Part shown: positions 40,081-53,057 of the stretch, in pieces
Layout of the letters: each line of letters begins with the position of its first letter
How positions within the stretch are numbered: position 1 is the stretch's first letter
DNA from: Zychaea mexicana
Taxonomy: Eukaryota > Mucoromycota > Mucoromycetes > Mucorales > Lichtheimiaceae
NCBI RefSeq assembly: GCF_025766255.1
Contig: NW_026516682.1
Location: 477,046-541,045, forward strand
Reading direction: 5' to 3'
Length of the DNA stretch: 64,000 nt
Notes under the pieces: generated by a model
The model's input: only the letters and a program-made list of their open reading frames with translations
Told to the model about the DNA's origin: nothing
Databases searched by the model: none
Translations under genes and position numbers: made by a program

Positions 40081-40300
40081 AACCAGTTTCTGTGTGTGAG
40101 CAATGTGCAGCAAAAAAAAATAAATCAACAACAACCAAAAAATGCAATCGTGGAAGGCAAACAAAGGAAAGAGCAATGTGTTTTATGCAAAGGAAAATGT
40201 TTTATTGGATTGGATTGTGTTGAAGTGGATTGTGGGGGAGAGAGAGAGAGAGAAAGAAAGTGTATGTGCGTGTATGTATTTTGTGACTAAGTGGAAGGAA

Positions 40301-43300
40301 CTACGGTTTATCTTGGATGATTTTCTTGATACGATCACAGAGGCCGTGGACAGAAGCTGAAGAGGATTGCAGCTGGGGTATACCCATATCCAACTCCTGT
40401 ATCTTTTTCAGAATTGGCTCAAGCACAGTTGCGGATGTGGTCTTCAGATTGCTTGCTACTGCGATGGATGGTTGGAACATGGCGGTTTGGTTAGATACTG
40501 CAAACGAGTCTGTCGAATACAGATCAAGAGGTTTTGCTGAAGCTGAGAGCACACCAGATTTCATGTAAAACTCGAGATGGCGCCATAGCACCAGCAAGAT
40601 ATTTTCAAGGATAACTAACGTGCTTCGTTAGTCACCACCATCCACTACTTTAAAACCCACCGTGGCACTAAGCATAATGATCACCCCTATATCACTTACA
40701 GACTAATTGCCGCATTTGTTTCGCTTTTCGTTTCGCGCGCTTTTCTACTTGTATCGCCAGGACCTGTTGCTGCTGTGATGGACTCAAGTTGTCAAACTGA
40801 ATCCCCAGTGCTGATGGGAAGGCTGTTTCTGCAATTTCGCGAACCTCTTCGAACTTGAGTGACGCAACATTTCTTTCTTGCGACAGTAATAAGTTGTGCT
40901 CATTTACACTGTTGTGCAACGTCTGTACAGTTTGACGTATGCATGCAGCAAGCGTCGATAACGATGGCGTTTTCAAGGAAACTATCGCAAAGACGTGAGA
41001 AACATACATCTATACCCAAACTTGGAGTGCTTTCTCACTTACCATGACGTAATGACAGAGCACCACTATCGGTTGCGGAGGTCAGCGTGTTGCTGAAAAC
41101 AGGTTTGAAGACATTGTTGCCTCGTTCGTCAGAGATAAATGCTGCGTTTTGAGCGTATGCTGCCAAATTCATTTGTATCGAAAATACAAGCTCCTCCGCC
41201 TTTGCTGATAATGCAGATTGACCTCCGTTGGCTACATACTCATCAATCCGATTCATCAGTCATTTAAAAGATAATACATCCGGCATACTGTTCCTACTAG
41301 CAATGCCTGAGGTGTAATAGATATCCGATTGGGAAAACTTACCAAAGACCTGTTTTTCGGCCAAGTTTATTTCTTCTTCGGTCACTGGGACCACCTGCGA
41401 CGCCAGCTTTTGCGGGATTAAATATTTGGCAATCAAGTGGATCATGGCAGTATGAAGTTGGTTCAATCCTCGAGTAACCAAGTCATCGAAGAATCCTTGT
41501 CGACAGCTCAAGTGATAGAGGATCGAAGTGACAAGCTTGAGCTGCGTAAGCGATGAGATGGTTACTTGTTGGTTATCAGTCAAAATATACAACAATGCCT
41601 CTTGCTGCTTTCGTGTCCATGTTTCGACCTATTATTTCAACGATGCCACGGTTTAAGTTTTCAAATACGATGTTACATTTCATCTTTTCAACGAGTTAGT
41701 GTTCTACCTTATCGATAACGTTAACGTGGCCCAATGTGCACAACAGTGCGGAAATAAGCTTGAGGACTGGCATCAGCAATTGTTCGTAGCGGTTATTGAA
41801 GTCTGATTCCACATAGGCCCGACCTAATGCACCTAAAATAAGTACACTTCCTTCTTAAAAGTGGCCTATAGTTGAAGATAATCAGAGAGAAAAGCATACC
41901 GGCACGCAAAAGGTTTTGTTCAGGTCGTGCATTGATGAACTGACAATGGTTCAACACTTCGATGATCCGGTTCTCAACCAGCAATTTGGAGCCTTCCTTG
42001 GACAAAGCAAGCCGCAGGAAAAGTGACATTTTGGTCTCATAAATATAAATGTCATCTCTAGGCACTATAAACAATATGATCCGTTAGTTTACAAGTGATT
42101 TCTCCATTGCTATCACGAAATACAAATCTAGAAAGTAAGCCTACCATCAGGCTGCTCCAAAAAGTTGAGCAATTTAACGTCTTCACGTCGAAGCATATCA
42201 ATGCTGTAGCGTAAAAAGTTCTTTTTGACAAAGAACGACAAGATAGCATCGTTACGCATCTGGCTTGACAAGACATAAAGGGCGTCCACAGCAACATAGG
42301 CCGTCGTTTTCCATATACTCAGTCCATCGGTGGCATCGGTGCAAAGCATATCCAAGAACTTATCGTTGACAGAAATCGTGTCAATAAACTGTTTTTGGAT
42401 GTCGCTGTAGGGTCGCTTTTGGATGGTTGCTCCAAATTCGTTCTTGCTGTGATCCACATAGCGTAAAAAGTTAACAAGAGCAGTGTACATGTCACCTCGT
42501 ACTGCAATCGTTGTGCCTTCCTCTTGAGTGCACGCCAGAATACCGTTGAAAATGAACCGCAGTTTCTCGTCAGGAAGTCGTGTGGATTCAACGCTGGCCG
42601 TAGGGTTTGCTGCAAGAACCTCTTGGCGAAGCTTGTCCTCGCGTAGGCGGGTCAACAGTGTCAGGATTACCTCGCTGAATCCCTTGAGGAAATGCACGTC
42701 TGCTCCAGCAGCCTTCTTCATCTTGGGTAACAAGGCCGACAACAGATCATATATAATCTTTTCACGGGTTTCGAATGGGAAATTGTCAAAGCACTCGGAT
42801 AAGGTCACTTGAACGACCTGCTTCCAGGCACGCAAACAGTGAACTTTACCGTTGGCGATTTCGCGCTTGTGGTTGTCGGCCACCAAGGCTTCAAGTATCC
42901 GTCCCATTTCCTTCTCCAACGCGATATTGTCTTCGTCGTTTGCAAGCATGCCAGCCTGTCGCTTGTTTGCTTGGTCTTGACGCAGAATCTGATACACGGC
43001 TCGGATGTCGTACACGGCACAATCACGCTCGTTTTCAATGATAAAGACACTAGGATCAAATCCGGCAAAGAACTGGAGCTCCTCGTCTTTGATTGTTTTC
43101 AGTGAGTCTTCCCAACCGAAGTCCAACGAGCTGACAATCTCGAGCATCTTGACAAGTGGCTGTTCAAAGCGACGAGAGTTGAACATGAGCTCATTATCCA
43201 CGTCCATCGTGCCGTCGTTATTGTTGTTGATTCGTGCTGTACCGTACAAAACGTCCAAAATCCGTCGTACGTTGCTCTTTTGACCGCTGCCTGCCAGAAC

Positions 43301-46300
43301 GTGGAGCTCTAGAGCGATCGTCTTCAACAGCCAGGCGCGCTGATGCAGCTGCGACAATACAACAAAGAAATCCGCTTCAAAAACAGTATTGTCCGTGCAA
43401 GCCATATTACCGGGGAACACGGGGCTGTAGGCATCGGAATAGCTCTCGAAGCGCGCTGGCAAAGCTCGCAGATGGTTGTAGAAGAAATCATCCTTGTCTT
43501 GAAGATAGCGCATGGTGACCGACGACGTGGATACCTTGGCACAAAGCAGATAGATGAGTTTATAGCATTTTTCTGCCAGAACTGGATGCGTTGCAATCAG
43601 CGGCTTGTCCTCCTGGTCGCTATCGTCTGTAATGCCCCGGTTCATCATATCCAGAATGGTATGCAAACAAATGCGCACGGACTCGTCATTGTATAAGCCC
43701 TGCAAGCTGTTGCTGGATTGCCATGCAGGACCGGTGTAGCCGAGCAAAAAGTTCGCGAGTGTGGGCGATGGCTTTTCCAGGGCAGAGTTCTTTAGCAGCA
43801 AGTCAACGATGGCAAGACGCACTGACGACGACAGGGTTGGTCGGAAATCGGTCTCGAATGCATACTTGTTCGCCAGCGTCTTTTCTGCCATCCAGAACGG
43901 GATATTGTTGATATCGTATTCGTAGTCCTCGGCCGTTGTTACTTCTGCATCGTCAATACCCAAGCGCTCACTGAATCCATACAAGATGAGAGACTCGTCC
44001 TTGCATCCACGAAGTACGTTGGTCAATTTAACACCGATACCACCCATAGCCGCCTGGATACCGCTATTGCTTGATGCGATATTGCTATCATGAGGTTCCA
44101 ATGACAAGGCTTGCAGAATCTTGGTGCTCAGATAGCAAATTTCTTCTTGATCCTCACAGTTGACGAGCTGCGCGACCTGTACAATGGCATTTGCATTGAC
44201 GAGCATCAGTTGACCGAACGGCGCCAGTGACGGGAGAGGCGGGAACAAATGACCACCGAGCTTGAACTGTGAAGAGGACATTCTGCTGGATAGGCCAGTG
44301 ATATTGGGTATTAAGAGGTTGCAGAAGCTATCTTGAAGCTCCAGTACGCGGTTGATGATGCGCAAGCTGCTAGCCACACACTGCACAAAGAACGGCGATT
44401 TTTCCTTTTTCGTGACAATACCATTATAGCCTTCTTGGATGATCTTGAAAATGGCGTTCGCAAATGCGTGTCCAGACAGCAAACGTACGATCACTGTGAA
44501 ACCAGGATGACCCAAATACATGAGCAGCAATGGTTCAAGCATATCAGCTGCGGATTGTCCAACACTGTGATGACCTAGGAGCGCGAGGCTGTAGCTGGCT
44601 GCTTGGCTCTGTGCTTTACGGCTGGACACAGCGAGAACCTGTCGAAGCTGTCGTAGATCAAATGAAAGGATGCTGTTTTCAAACACCTTGAGACAGGCCT
44701 CGGCTAGCTCCCACTTGGCACCAGGATACAGATATTCTTGAGAATCCAGGGCAACGAAGATGTCGTCAATCACCAAGGAGACGTAGGGTTCGGCACCGGG
44801 AGTTCGGTTGTTCTTGCCCAGGGTCCATGGTACAGATGAGATAATGGGTTGAAACCCGCCAATAAGCTCCTCGCGTCGCGATATAGTGTGGATGGCAGAT
44901 CCCAGTAGCTTAACCACTGCGAGTGTTTCCTTGTAGTCCTTGCTTGCACGCTCGAGTGCCAATTCACGCAGGAAACTGGGCTGCTTTCCTGGCAGATACT
45001 GCGTCGACTTGGGTTGATTCTTACTTTGCAAGAAGCCGTCCTGCTGCTGCTGTTGTTGTTGTTGTTGGTTGCTCAGTTGGCGCTTCGTGACAAAGAATTC
45101 GCTATTTTCCAGGATGTCCCACATTTGTTCTGAAATCGTCCGTCCGAGTGAGTTGATAACACCTCCACCCCAGGGCGAGCAGAATGCAGCTAGAACGCCA
45201 TAGAGTGCAGCTCGTAGTCCGAATGATGTGCGGCTGCTCAACATGCCGACGATGGAATCAGGTGCGCGTAAAAGTGAGTCGATCCAAAGAGTCTGTCGTG
45301 CGTCGGTCGAGTACTGTACAACTTGCTGCAGCAACAGTAAGAACGTGACAAGTAATTCCTCTTCGTTGTCAGGCAGTGCAGGAGGAACTTCTTCGCCGGG
45401 CTTGCTCAAGAGCGGAGCATAGTATTGGAGGGCAGCAAAGAGCTTTCCCCATGAAAACAGGCTGCTTGAGCTAAGGTCGGTGCGATTGGTACCCGAGCTA
45501 AGTTCCTGGAATGCGCGCGGTGCACAGACATCGCCCATGGAAATCGAAGCCAGGAAATTGTATGTTGCACGAACAGTGCCAGACTGTCGAACCTCCACCA
45601 ACCACTTCAAAAATGACGCGAGATGGCTGTCAGACCGTAACCAAAACTGCCATCCAGCGTTGATCCGTCCACGGTAGATGCTCGCCAGAAGATCCATGAA
45701 TCTCTCCAGATCGCGGCATTTGTTGCTGTCGTCCTCGCCAGTGGTGATAGCACTTCTTGACGATATCGGCGTCTGCTGTACAGGCATACCCGTGTCTTCC
45801 TCCCTGTACTTGAGTTTGCGCAGGATATGTTGCAGGTGCAGGATAAAATCGCTTGTGAGTTGCTCCAATTCATGAACAACAAACATTTGGAAATCGAGTC
45901 GAATGTCGGCGTTGAACTTTGTAAAGTCGCTGGGATCAACGGTCGTGACATCCTTGTCGTCATACAGGGACAGCTTGAAGAGTCCGCGATCCGTGTCGAT
46001 GCTTGCGTTCTTCTGCTGGAAGTATAACATGTATTCGTTCATAAACTCGAATGCCTTGCTTGTGATTGCTTCGTAGATGAGCTTGTCGAGGTTGTCCAAC
46101 TTGTCCGGTAACCTTTGCTCGATAGTCCGGTCCATCTGCACCGCGTTGTACTGGAACAAAATCCACTGTACCATTGCTACTGCTTTGACGGCCGGCACCT
46201 TCCATGATTTCTTGAGCATGCGGTCGTGAAACTTTCTCATGAAATCGACATTGTTGTAGAGTGCTGGAGGATCGCTGTCGGTATGGTTTGTGGCAGACAG

Positions 46301-47339
46301 TGCGGCGACCAAGGCAAGCAACATGTAAGGAATGGCGATATCCGACAGTTCAGAAAGTTGTAGTGTGTCGTTGAGTAGCAGCACATCATCGGGTTCCAGC
46401 CAAAACAAGGATGTGATGTGATATAGAATCTGGGCAACACCAAGCCGCTCATCCATCAAACGCTCTAGCCGGAAACTGGTGATTTGCTCTCCCAGCCGTC
46501 CTGACGACACTGTTGTACCCTGCTGCTCTTTACTTGGCTGTGGCGTCTGTGGTTGCTGTTGTTGCTGTTGCTGGTTTAACTGGAAAGGTTGGTGTTGTTG
46601 CTGTAGCTGTGGTTGAGGTTGTTGCTGTTGCTGCTGTTGCGGGATCGATCCTGTGGTTGTCAAAGTGTTATGTGTTGCGGTGACCTTTTTTAATGTTTTT
46701 ACAAGTTTCGTAGGAAACGTGCCCATAGCTCCTTCAGCAGAGACGCGTTCGCGTACAAGTTCGGCTGCGAACTGTCGAAATACCAGTCGAATATCTTGTC
46801 TAACCGACGCATCCTTTGCCGACTTTAATATGATGTCAAGGCACGCTAATAAATAGCCTCGTTCCACATGGTAGGCTGTAATGGCGGCATCGATCGTTGT
46901 ACTGTTTGTGCGAGGAGCAGCTGCGACACCAGCTAGTAGCAAGCTTGCTGCAACGTGTTCGTTCAAACCGAGTTGATCTGATACAAACAATGCTTCTTTT
47001 ATAAATTCGTCGTTGACCTTGTGTATCGTGTTATTGATGTTGGCACGACCTGAGTGTACAATTATGATTTATTTAACGTGAGCAAGACAGAGAGACTTAT
47101 ATCAGTGAGGCAAACATTAAAAAAAGGTTCTGCAGTGAATCCGTTCATAGAATACCAAAAGTACCTTCTTGAAGCGTTTTACGGTCCTGCGCATTTTTCG
47201 GGAGGTCGTCCAACAGATCGAGTAGAGACCGTTTGTTCAATTGTAATTGATGCTGCAGCCAATTGGCAATGGAAGGAGCAGTCGACACACGTGTCTGGCA
47301 CACAAGGTCGTGAAGTTCGCGAGCGGCGCCGATCTGCAT
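40301..47339 (-). CDS. NUP192: inner-ring nucleoporin NUP205/Nup192
   Basis: Huge alpha-solenoid scaffold of the nuclear-pore inner ring. Likely ATG 47339 (MQIGAARELHDLVCQ); exon 1 carries LLDLLDDLPKNAQDRKTLQEG, matching the family N-terminus. A 1,620-codon-plus exon (about 47050-42147) starts INNTIHKVNDEFIKEALFVS, LGLNEHVAASLLLAGVA. Smaller exons to 40301 include ETKMSLFLRLALSKEGSKLL, and the last ends HGLCDRIKKIIQDKP. Estimated length is about 2,000 residues, between yeast Nup192 (1,683) and human NUP205 (2,012). A Gln-rich insertion lies about 150-215 residues in, and a second Gln run is coded near 45,040-45,065. The intron near 41,255-41,335 lacks an obvious phase-compatible GT donor (GTCTTT fits), so that junction is uncertain. 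Convergent with eS6, 220 bp apart. Confidence 0.9.
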
Positions 47340-48508
47340 TGTTGGCTCGTAATCAATCGCGCAACCAGGTATTGATTTGGTGATTGACGTGAAGGAGAGA
47401 AGAGTTGTGTTGCAACGATCTGACAAAGAAAGAACAACAGGACACACGGTCGCGTTGCCAGAAAAAAATGCCAGCCTTTTGCAAAACTGACGGACTTTGA
47501 CAAATTAGTGACTTTGTGCCTTGTAGCTTTTGCGTTGATGCTACGTGACAAATACGGTTCTTTTGACATCATTAAAGTACAGCAGATAAACTCTCTAAGG
47601 CTAATATTCATTATATTTTCGTGTATGGATGAGCTCCAGAATAAGGAGGTCGTGACAACCACGTAAAAGACTCATATTCATATAAAGCAGTGGCAGTACT
47701 ATAGCAGCTAAGAAACTACAACATTTTGTTAACGGATAGATAAGGCACTGTATCTGAGTGTGCAAAAGTAAAGTCAAAGATTAATCCAGCCACCCATCCG
47801 ATGTATATACTGCTGCAGCTGCTCAAAAGATGGTTATTCACTCTTTGTTTGCGTGTCTGGATGGATTGTTAGATTATGTGCTGGATGTAGACGGCGTGTC
47901 GAGTAAGATATCTCCTTTAGTCGTATGTCCAGTCTGGCCCAGGTCCGCATAAGTATATTTCTACGAAGTGATTATAAGCTAGTAGCTACTGCTTGTCACA
48001 ATTAATTAGCATTCATCAGATAGTGAGCAAGATTTTTAAAGGCACTTTATATACCTTCAGGGGATTTAAGCAAAAGGAATAACAGAACAATAATTAGATC
48101 AGAGCAGTTTATAGTACCGGTTTGATTACTATTCGTATCGTTCAAGAGTATGTAAGTCAGAGGTGTATGTACGAGCATATGAGCCTTTCTAAGAGATACC
48201 AAAAGCTCGTAATATTATGTGGTGCTTAGTGGCTACGTGTGAAATTGCCGCTTTTCTTTTCTTTTAGAAAACGACCTGTTTTTTTTTATACTAGAAAAAG
48301 CATTAATATCAAGAAAGACCTTTTAAACATAACCTCCAGAAAAACGTAATCTTTCGCCAGCAGTGTATTGCAGTATAGTAAGAATACTGGCAATTACACG
48401 CGACAAAAAGAGCTTTTTTATATGCGTAGAGCAAAGTTTTATTATGTAGAACTTATATGGCTAATTCGAATGCTCAAAAAAAACATCATAGGCTGTGTGT
48501 TACATTTT
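47340..48508. other. intergenic, NUP205 promoter and reductase 3' flank
   Basis: About 1.17 kb. Short ORFs only; no tRNA-like boxes or repeats noticed. Upstream of 47339 the NUP205 frame stays open to about 47447 without an ATG. Confidence 0.4.
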
Positions 48509-49783
48509 CTAGAAGGAGGGCTTCGAGACAAAGACAACTTGTTTACCGAAGTTCCTGCCATGCATAACGTCAACAAAGGCTTGTGCTGCCTCGTCAAAGC
48601 CATCTGTTATAGTTTCACGATACTTGATCTTTTCATCCAACAGCCATTGAGTCACTTCCTTTTTGAATTGACCTTCCAGATGCGAGTAGTCCGTTACTGC
48701 GAATCCTTCGAGAGTAATGTGCTTGGGGATAATCTTGAACAAGTTGCGGATACCAACTTCCTTCTCCGCATTGTATGTTGAAGCCATGCCACAGCAAACA
48801 AATCTATATCAGAACGCGTCGATACATCTTACTCGTTAGCTTTCATAATTGACGCCTTTTCTTTTCGTGCTTAATACTGTTTTGTGCCGCTACAGAGTAT
48901 TTGCTGATGTTTACCTTGCAAGGCGATTGGCACGCTCAATAGCGGCCTCCAATGTCTCGCCACCCACGTTGTCAAAGTATACATCAACACCGTTCGGGCA
49001 TAGCTCAGCAAGTTTTTCACGCATATTGTCTGTCTTGTAGTTGACAACACCGTCGAAACCGGCTTCCTTCAGAAAAGCGCATTTTTCATCTGAACCGGCC
49101 GATCCCACCACGTGCAAGCCGAGCAGTTTGCCCATTTGTCCAACAAGCTGACCAACAGTACCCGAAGCGCCGGAGACGAACAGCGTTTCTCCTTTCTTGG
49201 GCTTACCGACTTCCAATAAACTAGAGTATGATTGTTAATCTGCTTGTAAGTAGAAGAACGTACACTCATGTAAAGAACTTAATGCGTCTACTTTTGATGG
49301 TAAAACTGGAGGGAAGATACTTTACCCAGCATAAGCCGTGTGGCCTGGCATACCCAAAATACCGACATAGTAAGACAACGGCAAGCCAGACGTTTTGGCC
49401 TCATTGCAAACAGCGAGCCATTCCGAGAAGGGACCTGAGGAGACAATAGTATATTCCTCGAAAGTCGTCATACCAACAACCAAGTCGTCTTTTTTGAACC
49501 GCGGATTGGTGGACTTTAAGACGGTCGAAGTGGTGATTCCATAGATCGGTTGCCCTACAGTATAGGAGGGAAAGTAGTCGCCGGGTTCGGATAGGCGCAT
49601 AGGTCCTCTCATGAAAGGGTCCATAGCAAGTAAATGCACCTTGAGAAGAACTTGACCTTCTTGAAGAGGCGCGTCAAGATCTATCGTCGATGACGATTGA
49701 ACAGCCAAATGTTCACCGGCAACAGGATAACCGGTAGGAAGAGACTTCAAAAAGACAAGTTGCTTGTTGGGAGTAAAGACCAT
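48509..49783 (-). CDS. MDR-family NADPH-dependent alkenal/double-bond reductase
   Basis: Exons 49783-49326, 49220-48915 and 48803-48509 give 352 residues. This is a medium-chain reductase without structural zinc ligands, of the leukotriene-B4 dehydrogenase/alkenal reductase type (PTGR1, plant P1, yeast YML131W). The N-terminal GroES-like half includes KVHLLAMDPFMRGPM, typical of this branch. LGMPGHTAYAGLLEVGKPKK leads to the cofactor motif ETLFVSGASGTVGQLVGQMG (GxxGxxG) and VVGSAGSDEKCAFLKEAGFD, then DVYFDNVGGETL. The C-terminus reads KYRETITDGFDEAAQAFVDV and FGKQVVFVS. It reduces alpha,beta-unsaturated carbonyls with NADPH, probably in detoxification of lipid-peroxidation products. A TATA box lies about 65 nt upstream of the ATG. 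Confidence 0.92.
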
Positions 49784-49846
49784 ACTGTTTATGTGGTAGA
49801 AGAGATAATTAACAAAAAGATGTTTGCTTTTGTTTTGCATGAACGG

Positions 49847-49854
49847 CTTTTATA
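49847..49854 (-). promoter_or_regulatory. TATA box of the reductase gene
   Basis: TATAAAAG on the minus strand, about 65-70 nt upstream of the start codon at 49783. Confidence 0.55.
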
Positions 49855-49882
49855 TTGTTGCCATAGATTACAATGCGGAATA

Positions 49883-50590
49883 ATCCAGGTTCACGCCACA
49901 GCAATAGGGACGGGCACCAAGCTATCAATCAATCTTAAACTGGATGTATATAGATTGGCAATATCATGGTTTAAGCATGACGCAAGCTGAATGTCTGTAT
50001 TTGGCATTTACTTACGCTTTCACGGAAACTTATATCCGCCCGTGGAAGTTTTCCGTGAAAAGGAAACTAAGCGTCAGCACTGCTATTTTTACAATTTTGG
50101 AGATTCACACCACAACACGATCGGCGAGCTATGTTTCCGGAACCGACCATCTATTATCTACTATCGTATCAACCTTGGCCGCTTAGAGGGTGATCTGACA
50201 TATAAGAGGCGGAGACCCACACTAAAGTCAAGCAAAAGAAGACTTGAACGATGTTGTCGTAGGTTAAAATGCCTAATACCCCCAGGTTCACGGCGTATTA
50301 GGGACGGTATCAAATACTCTTTTTAATGCATTTCAGAAAGAATTGGATTGATAATATTGTGTATCAAGTGTGACGCAAGCTAATGCCTAAAATGTCTAAT
50401 TTTGGCACTCGTACACTAGCTATACCCAAACCTGGAAAATTTCCTTGAAAAGGGAAAGGCAAGCGTCAGCACTCTTCTATTTTTTGCATCTTTGAGATTT
50501 CCATGCAAAATGCGGTCGGCGAGCTATTTTGCAGAGAACCGGCTACGATATGTTACTGTACCTAAGCTGGTCACTTGGAGAATGATTTAA
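49883..50590. repeat. diverged tandem duplication (about 393-398-bp period) upstream of the reductase
   Basis: Two units, about 49883-50200 and 50282-50590, share islands at constant spacing: CCAGGTTCACG (49885 and 50282), TGACGCAAGCT (49978-49988 and 50371-50381), AAGCGTCAGCAC (50069-50080 and 50461-50472) and TCGGCGAGCTAT (50121-50132 and 50516-50527). TTTCC-x-TGAAAAGG motifs also occur in both. DNA between the islands has diverged strongly. Short ORFs in the region show no protein-like conservation. Confidence 0.75.
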
Positions 50591-51846
50591 TCTCCTTACG
50601 TTCAACGTGTCACTGAGTATAATATGCGTCATACAAAGCCTAAGGCTTGTTATTGCATAAGGGCTGTGTGATGCCTCAGATCAGTCACAAAAGCAGTACG
50701 TCTTGATAAGATTGCCATGCAAGGAGGTTGTGGTATGGTGATACCAGTAGCTTTGATGGACTAACGCTCCTAGTAAGTTATATTCAACAAACATTACAGA
50801 TGCTTGCTCAAGCCGAGAAGCTCGTACTTCTTTATATTTGGCCATAACAGCAATTCCAACTGTCAATACAGTTTTTGGTAGCACTACGTTATGGCATCCG
50901 CAGACTGTCGAATAACATCGTTCACCTTAGGGTATTGCCTCAACTCACGTTATTAACTGTGTATATCCCAATGATAAGGAGTTCACTGCACTTTAGAGCA
51001 CCAGGTGTATTTTCCATATTGACTTGTATAAGATATGGTACATAGTAAAATCTTAACAAGCACTGTCAACAAATCCTGAGAAAATAATAAGTTTGGTCGT
51101 GTACCTAGAGTCACAGGGTCTTTTGTCATATTTTTGACTGCAAGTATACGCTCGCCATTCATCCTCAGATATTAAATTCCATCCTTCACTGAAATGTCTC
51201 TCTCTCTCTCTCTCTCATATGACTGCCTTAACAGATTGGAATCAATTCAAAGAATGACTATTCGGTGTAGTAGTGATTCGGTTGTTTGTTACTGAAATCG
51301 TGCGCTTATAGCGAGGTGTCAGGTTGGAATCCACCTTGTTTGAAACGGTCGAAAGATGTGTTTCACGCAAACACACAATATTGTGATCCAGTCACATATT
51401 AAGCAGATAACCTAAACACCTCGGTTGGGGCTGATCCCATGTTGCAATATCTGTTGTTATATAGGGTAAATAGGAGAACCATATAAACCGGGTACACCTC
51501 TAATCCCGCACGAGAATTGACGGCTTTGATCCGCATGAAAGACGACCTTTCTTTTTGTTGCTCCAGCATATCACTCTCGAGTTGGATGAGTATGTATGAT
51601 CCGGTCATTAGTTGAATCACATCGTGGATTGGTCTTCCTCTTCCTCGTAAACACAAACTGGTCAAACGCCATAGCCGTACTCCCGAATCGAGCAAATAAG
51701 CAAACAGTAATACCGACAACGTGTGTTATCTGATATACAAATTAGCGGTATCATCCCAAAGACATTGGGCGTTTTTGTATGTATTTGTCCGTTTTTCTTT
51801 TCTTCTTTGCTTCTGATATTCCTGTTCTAGATAGCAATTCTTATTA
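50591..51846. other. intergenic DNA with a (CT)n microsatellite
   Basis: About 1.25 kb between the duplicated block and BolA2. A (CT)n run lies near 51197-51216. No gene recognised. Confidence 0.4.
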
Positions 51847-52351
51847 TTATTGTTGTTGTTGCTGCTGCTGCTGCTGCTTCTTTTCCCATTCTTCTGGTGT
51901 GTATGATTTCTATAAAAAATTGTTTTACAGCAGTATAAGTCAGTGAAGTACGTACGGCTCGTGGTCAAAAAAAAAAAAAAGGAGGTGGGGAGGAGTGCGA
52001 AGAGTAATATTAAAAAAAGCCAAACCTGTGAAAACGCGTGGACTTTACTAATCGGATCCTTGAGCATCTCATTGACCAATCGATGTCGAGCTAGTAGCTT
52101 TTTTTCACGGAAAATAGGCGATACAATAATCACTTCAAACATTTGACCGCAACCGCCAGATTGATCAACAACTTCCTAAGATATTTCGTGTATATCGTGA
52201 GTGGGGGATCGTTTTAGGTGTGTGTGAGTGTGTGTGTGTGTATTTAAAAAGTTAATGTGAAAGGTTGTCTTACAACATGCTCAGCTTGAAGCTGCTCAGT
52301 AATGGTTTCCTTGAGGGATTCGGCAGTGATTCCAGAATGAGGTGCTGACAT
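51847..52351 (-). CDS. FRA2: BolA-like protein, BOLA2/Fra2 type, with poly-Gln tail
   Basis: Cytosolic/nuclear BolA that works with monothiol glutaredoxins in iron-sulfur trafficking and iron sensing. Exons 52351-52274, 52175-52026 and 51909-51847 give 96 residues. The fold reads [35 protein letters not shown] and [16 protein letters not shown], then [18 protein letters not shown]. The conserved Cys of SGGCG and the His of ARHRLVN (cluster ligands in BOLA2-glutaredoxin pairs) are present. After the normal end (EEWEKK) the gene adds nine glutamines (five CAG, four CAA) and then TAA repeats, so the tail is coded by a microsatellite. Confidence 0.93.
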
Positions 52352-53057
52352 GATTATGTGTCTTAAGTGTGTGTGTGTGTTTTTTGCAGCAAAGGTGTAA
52401 ACTATAGCCAAAAATGAAAAATAAGATTTCGTGTCACATCATTCACCGAAAAGCAAGAATTTTTTATTTCTTTGACATTTCTGCTTGTTTCCTTGCTTAA
52501 AACGCTTGAGCTAGGTGAAGCCCGTCTCTCTTGCATAAGTGTAAGAAATAAGAATTGAATAGCATCAGCAGCAGCAGTAGCAGTGGTCGTTGTGGCAGTA
52601 GAATTGTTTATATCAAATCAACAACGTTGCAGGTTCTCCTGCATTCTTGAATGCAAGGAAGAAGGCCGTGCAATAATACCAAAGAAGCATGGTTTCATTA
52701 ATGCATATCATTCGGTTTGTGCTGTTGCTGCTGTGGGCATAAGACGGCTCTCTGCTCCTTGTGATGGAGACCAAAGAGAAGGTTACGTACGAAAGCGAGC
52801 AGTGGGCCCAAGGCGGACAGGGGCCCTGTGGGTGGTAGGGTGGTGATGATGATTTCATTCAGTTGCCAAGATTCGCCACGTTGTTGCGCGGCAAGCGAAA
52901 ATAATGGCATGAAACTTGCTTTTCCCTTTCCTTTTCTCTTTCCCTCTCTTGCTTTTCTTTACTTGCTCTATTCTCCACACACATCCTCGCGCACACACTT
53001 TACATATCCAAGCGCTCACCCTCACTTTCTACACATTTACTTGAATGTCCACACTTG
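52352..53057. other. divergent promoter region, BolA2 / EH-domain gene
   Basis: About 700 bases, with CAG-type runs near 52,565-52,585 and a C/T-rich stretch before the EH gene start. No gene seen. Confidence 0.4.

Noticed and set aside
39241..40176. 311-codon minus-strand ORF over eS6
   Set aside because: It is the antisense shadow of the highly biased eS6 codons.
49944..50326. Overlapping plus-strand ORFs of 80-111 codons upstream of the reductase
   Set aside because: No domain, no splice support, and the duplicated unit does not keep the frame; the region behaves as regulatory or repeat DNA.
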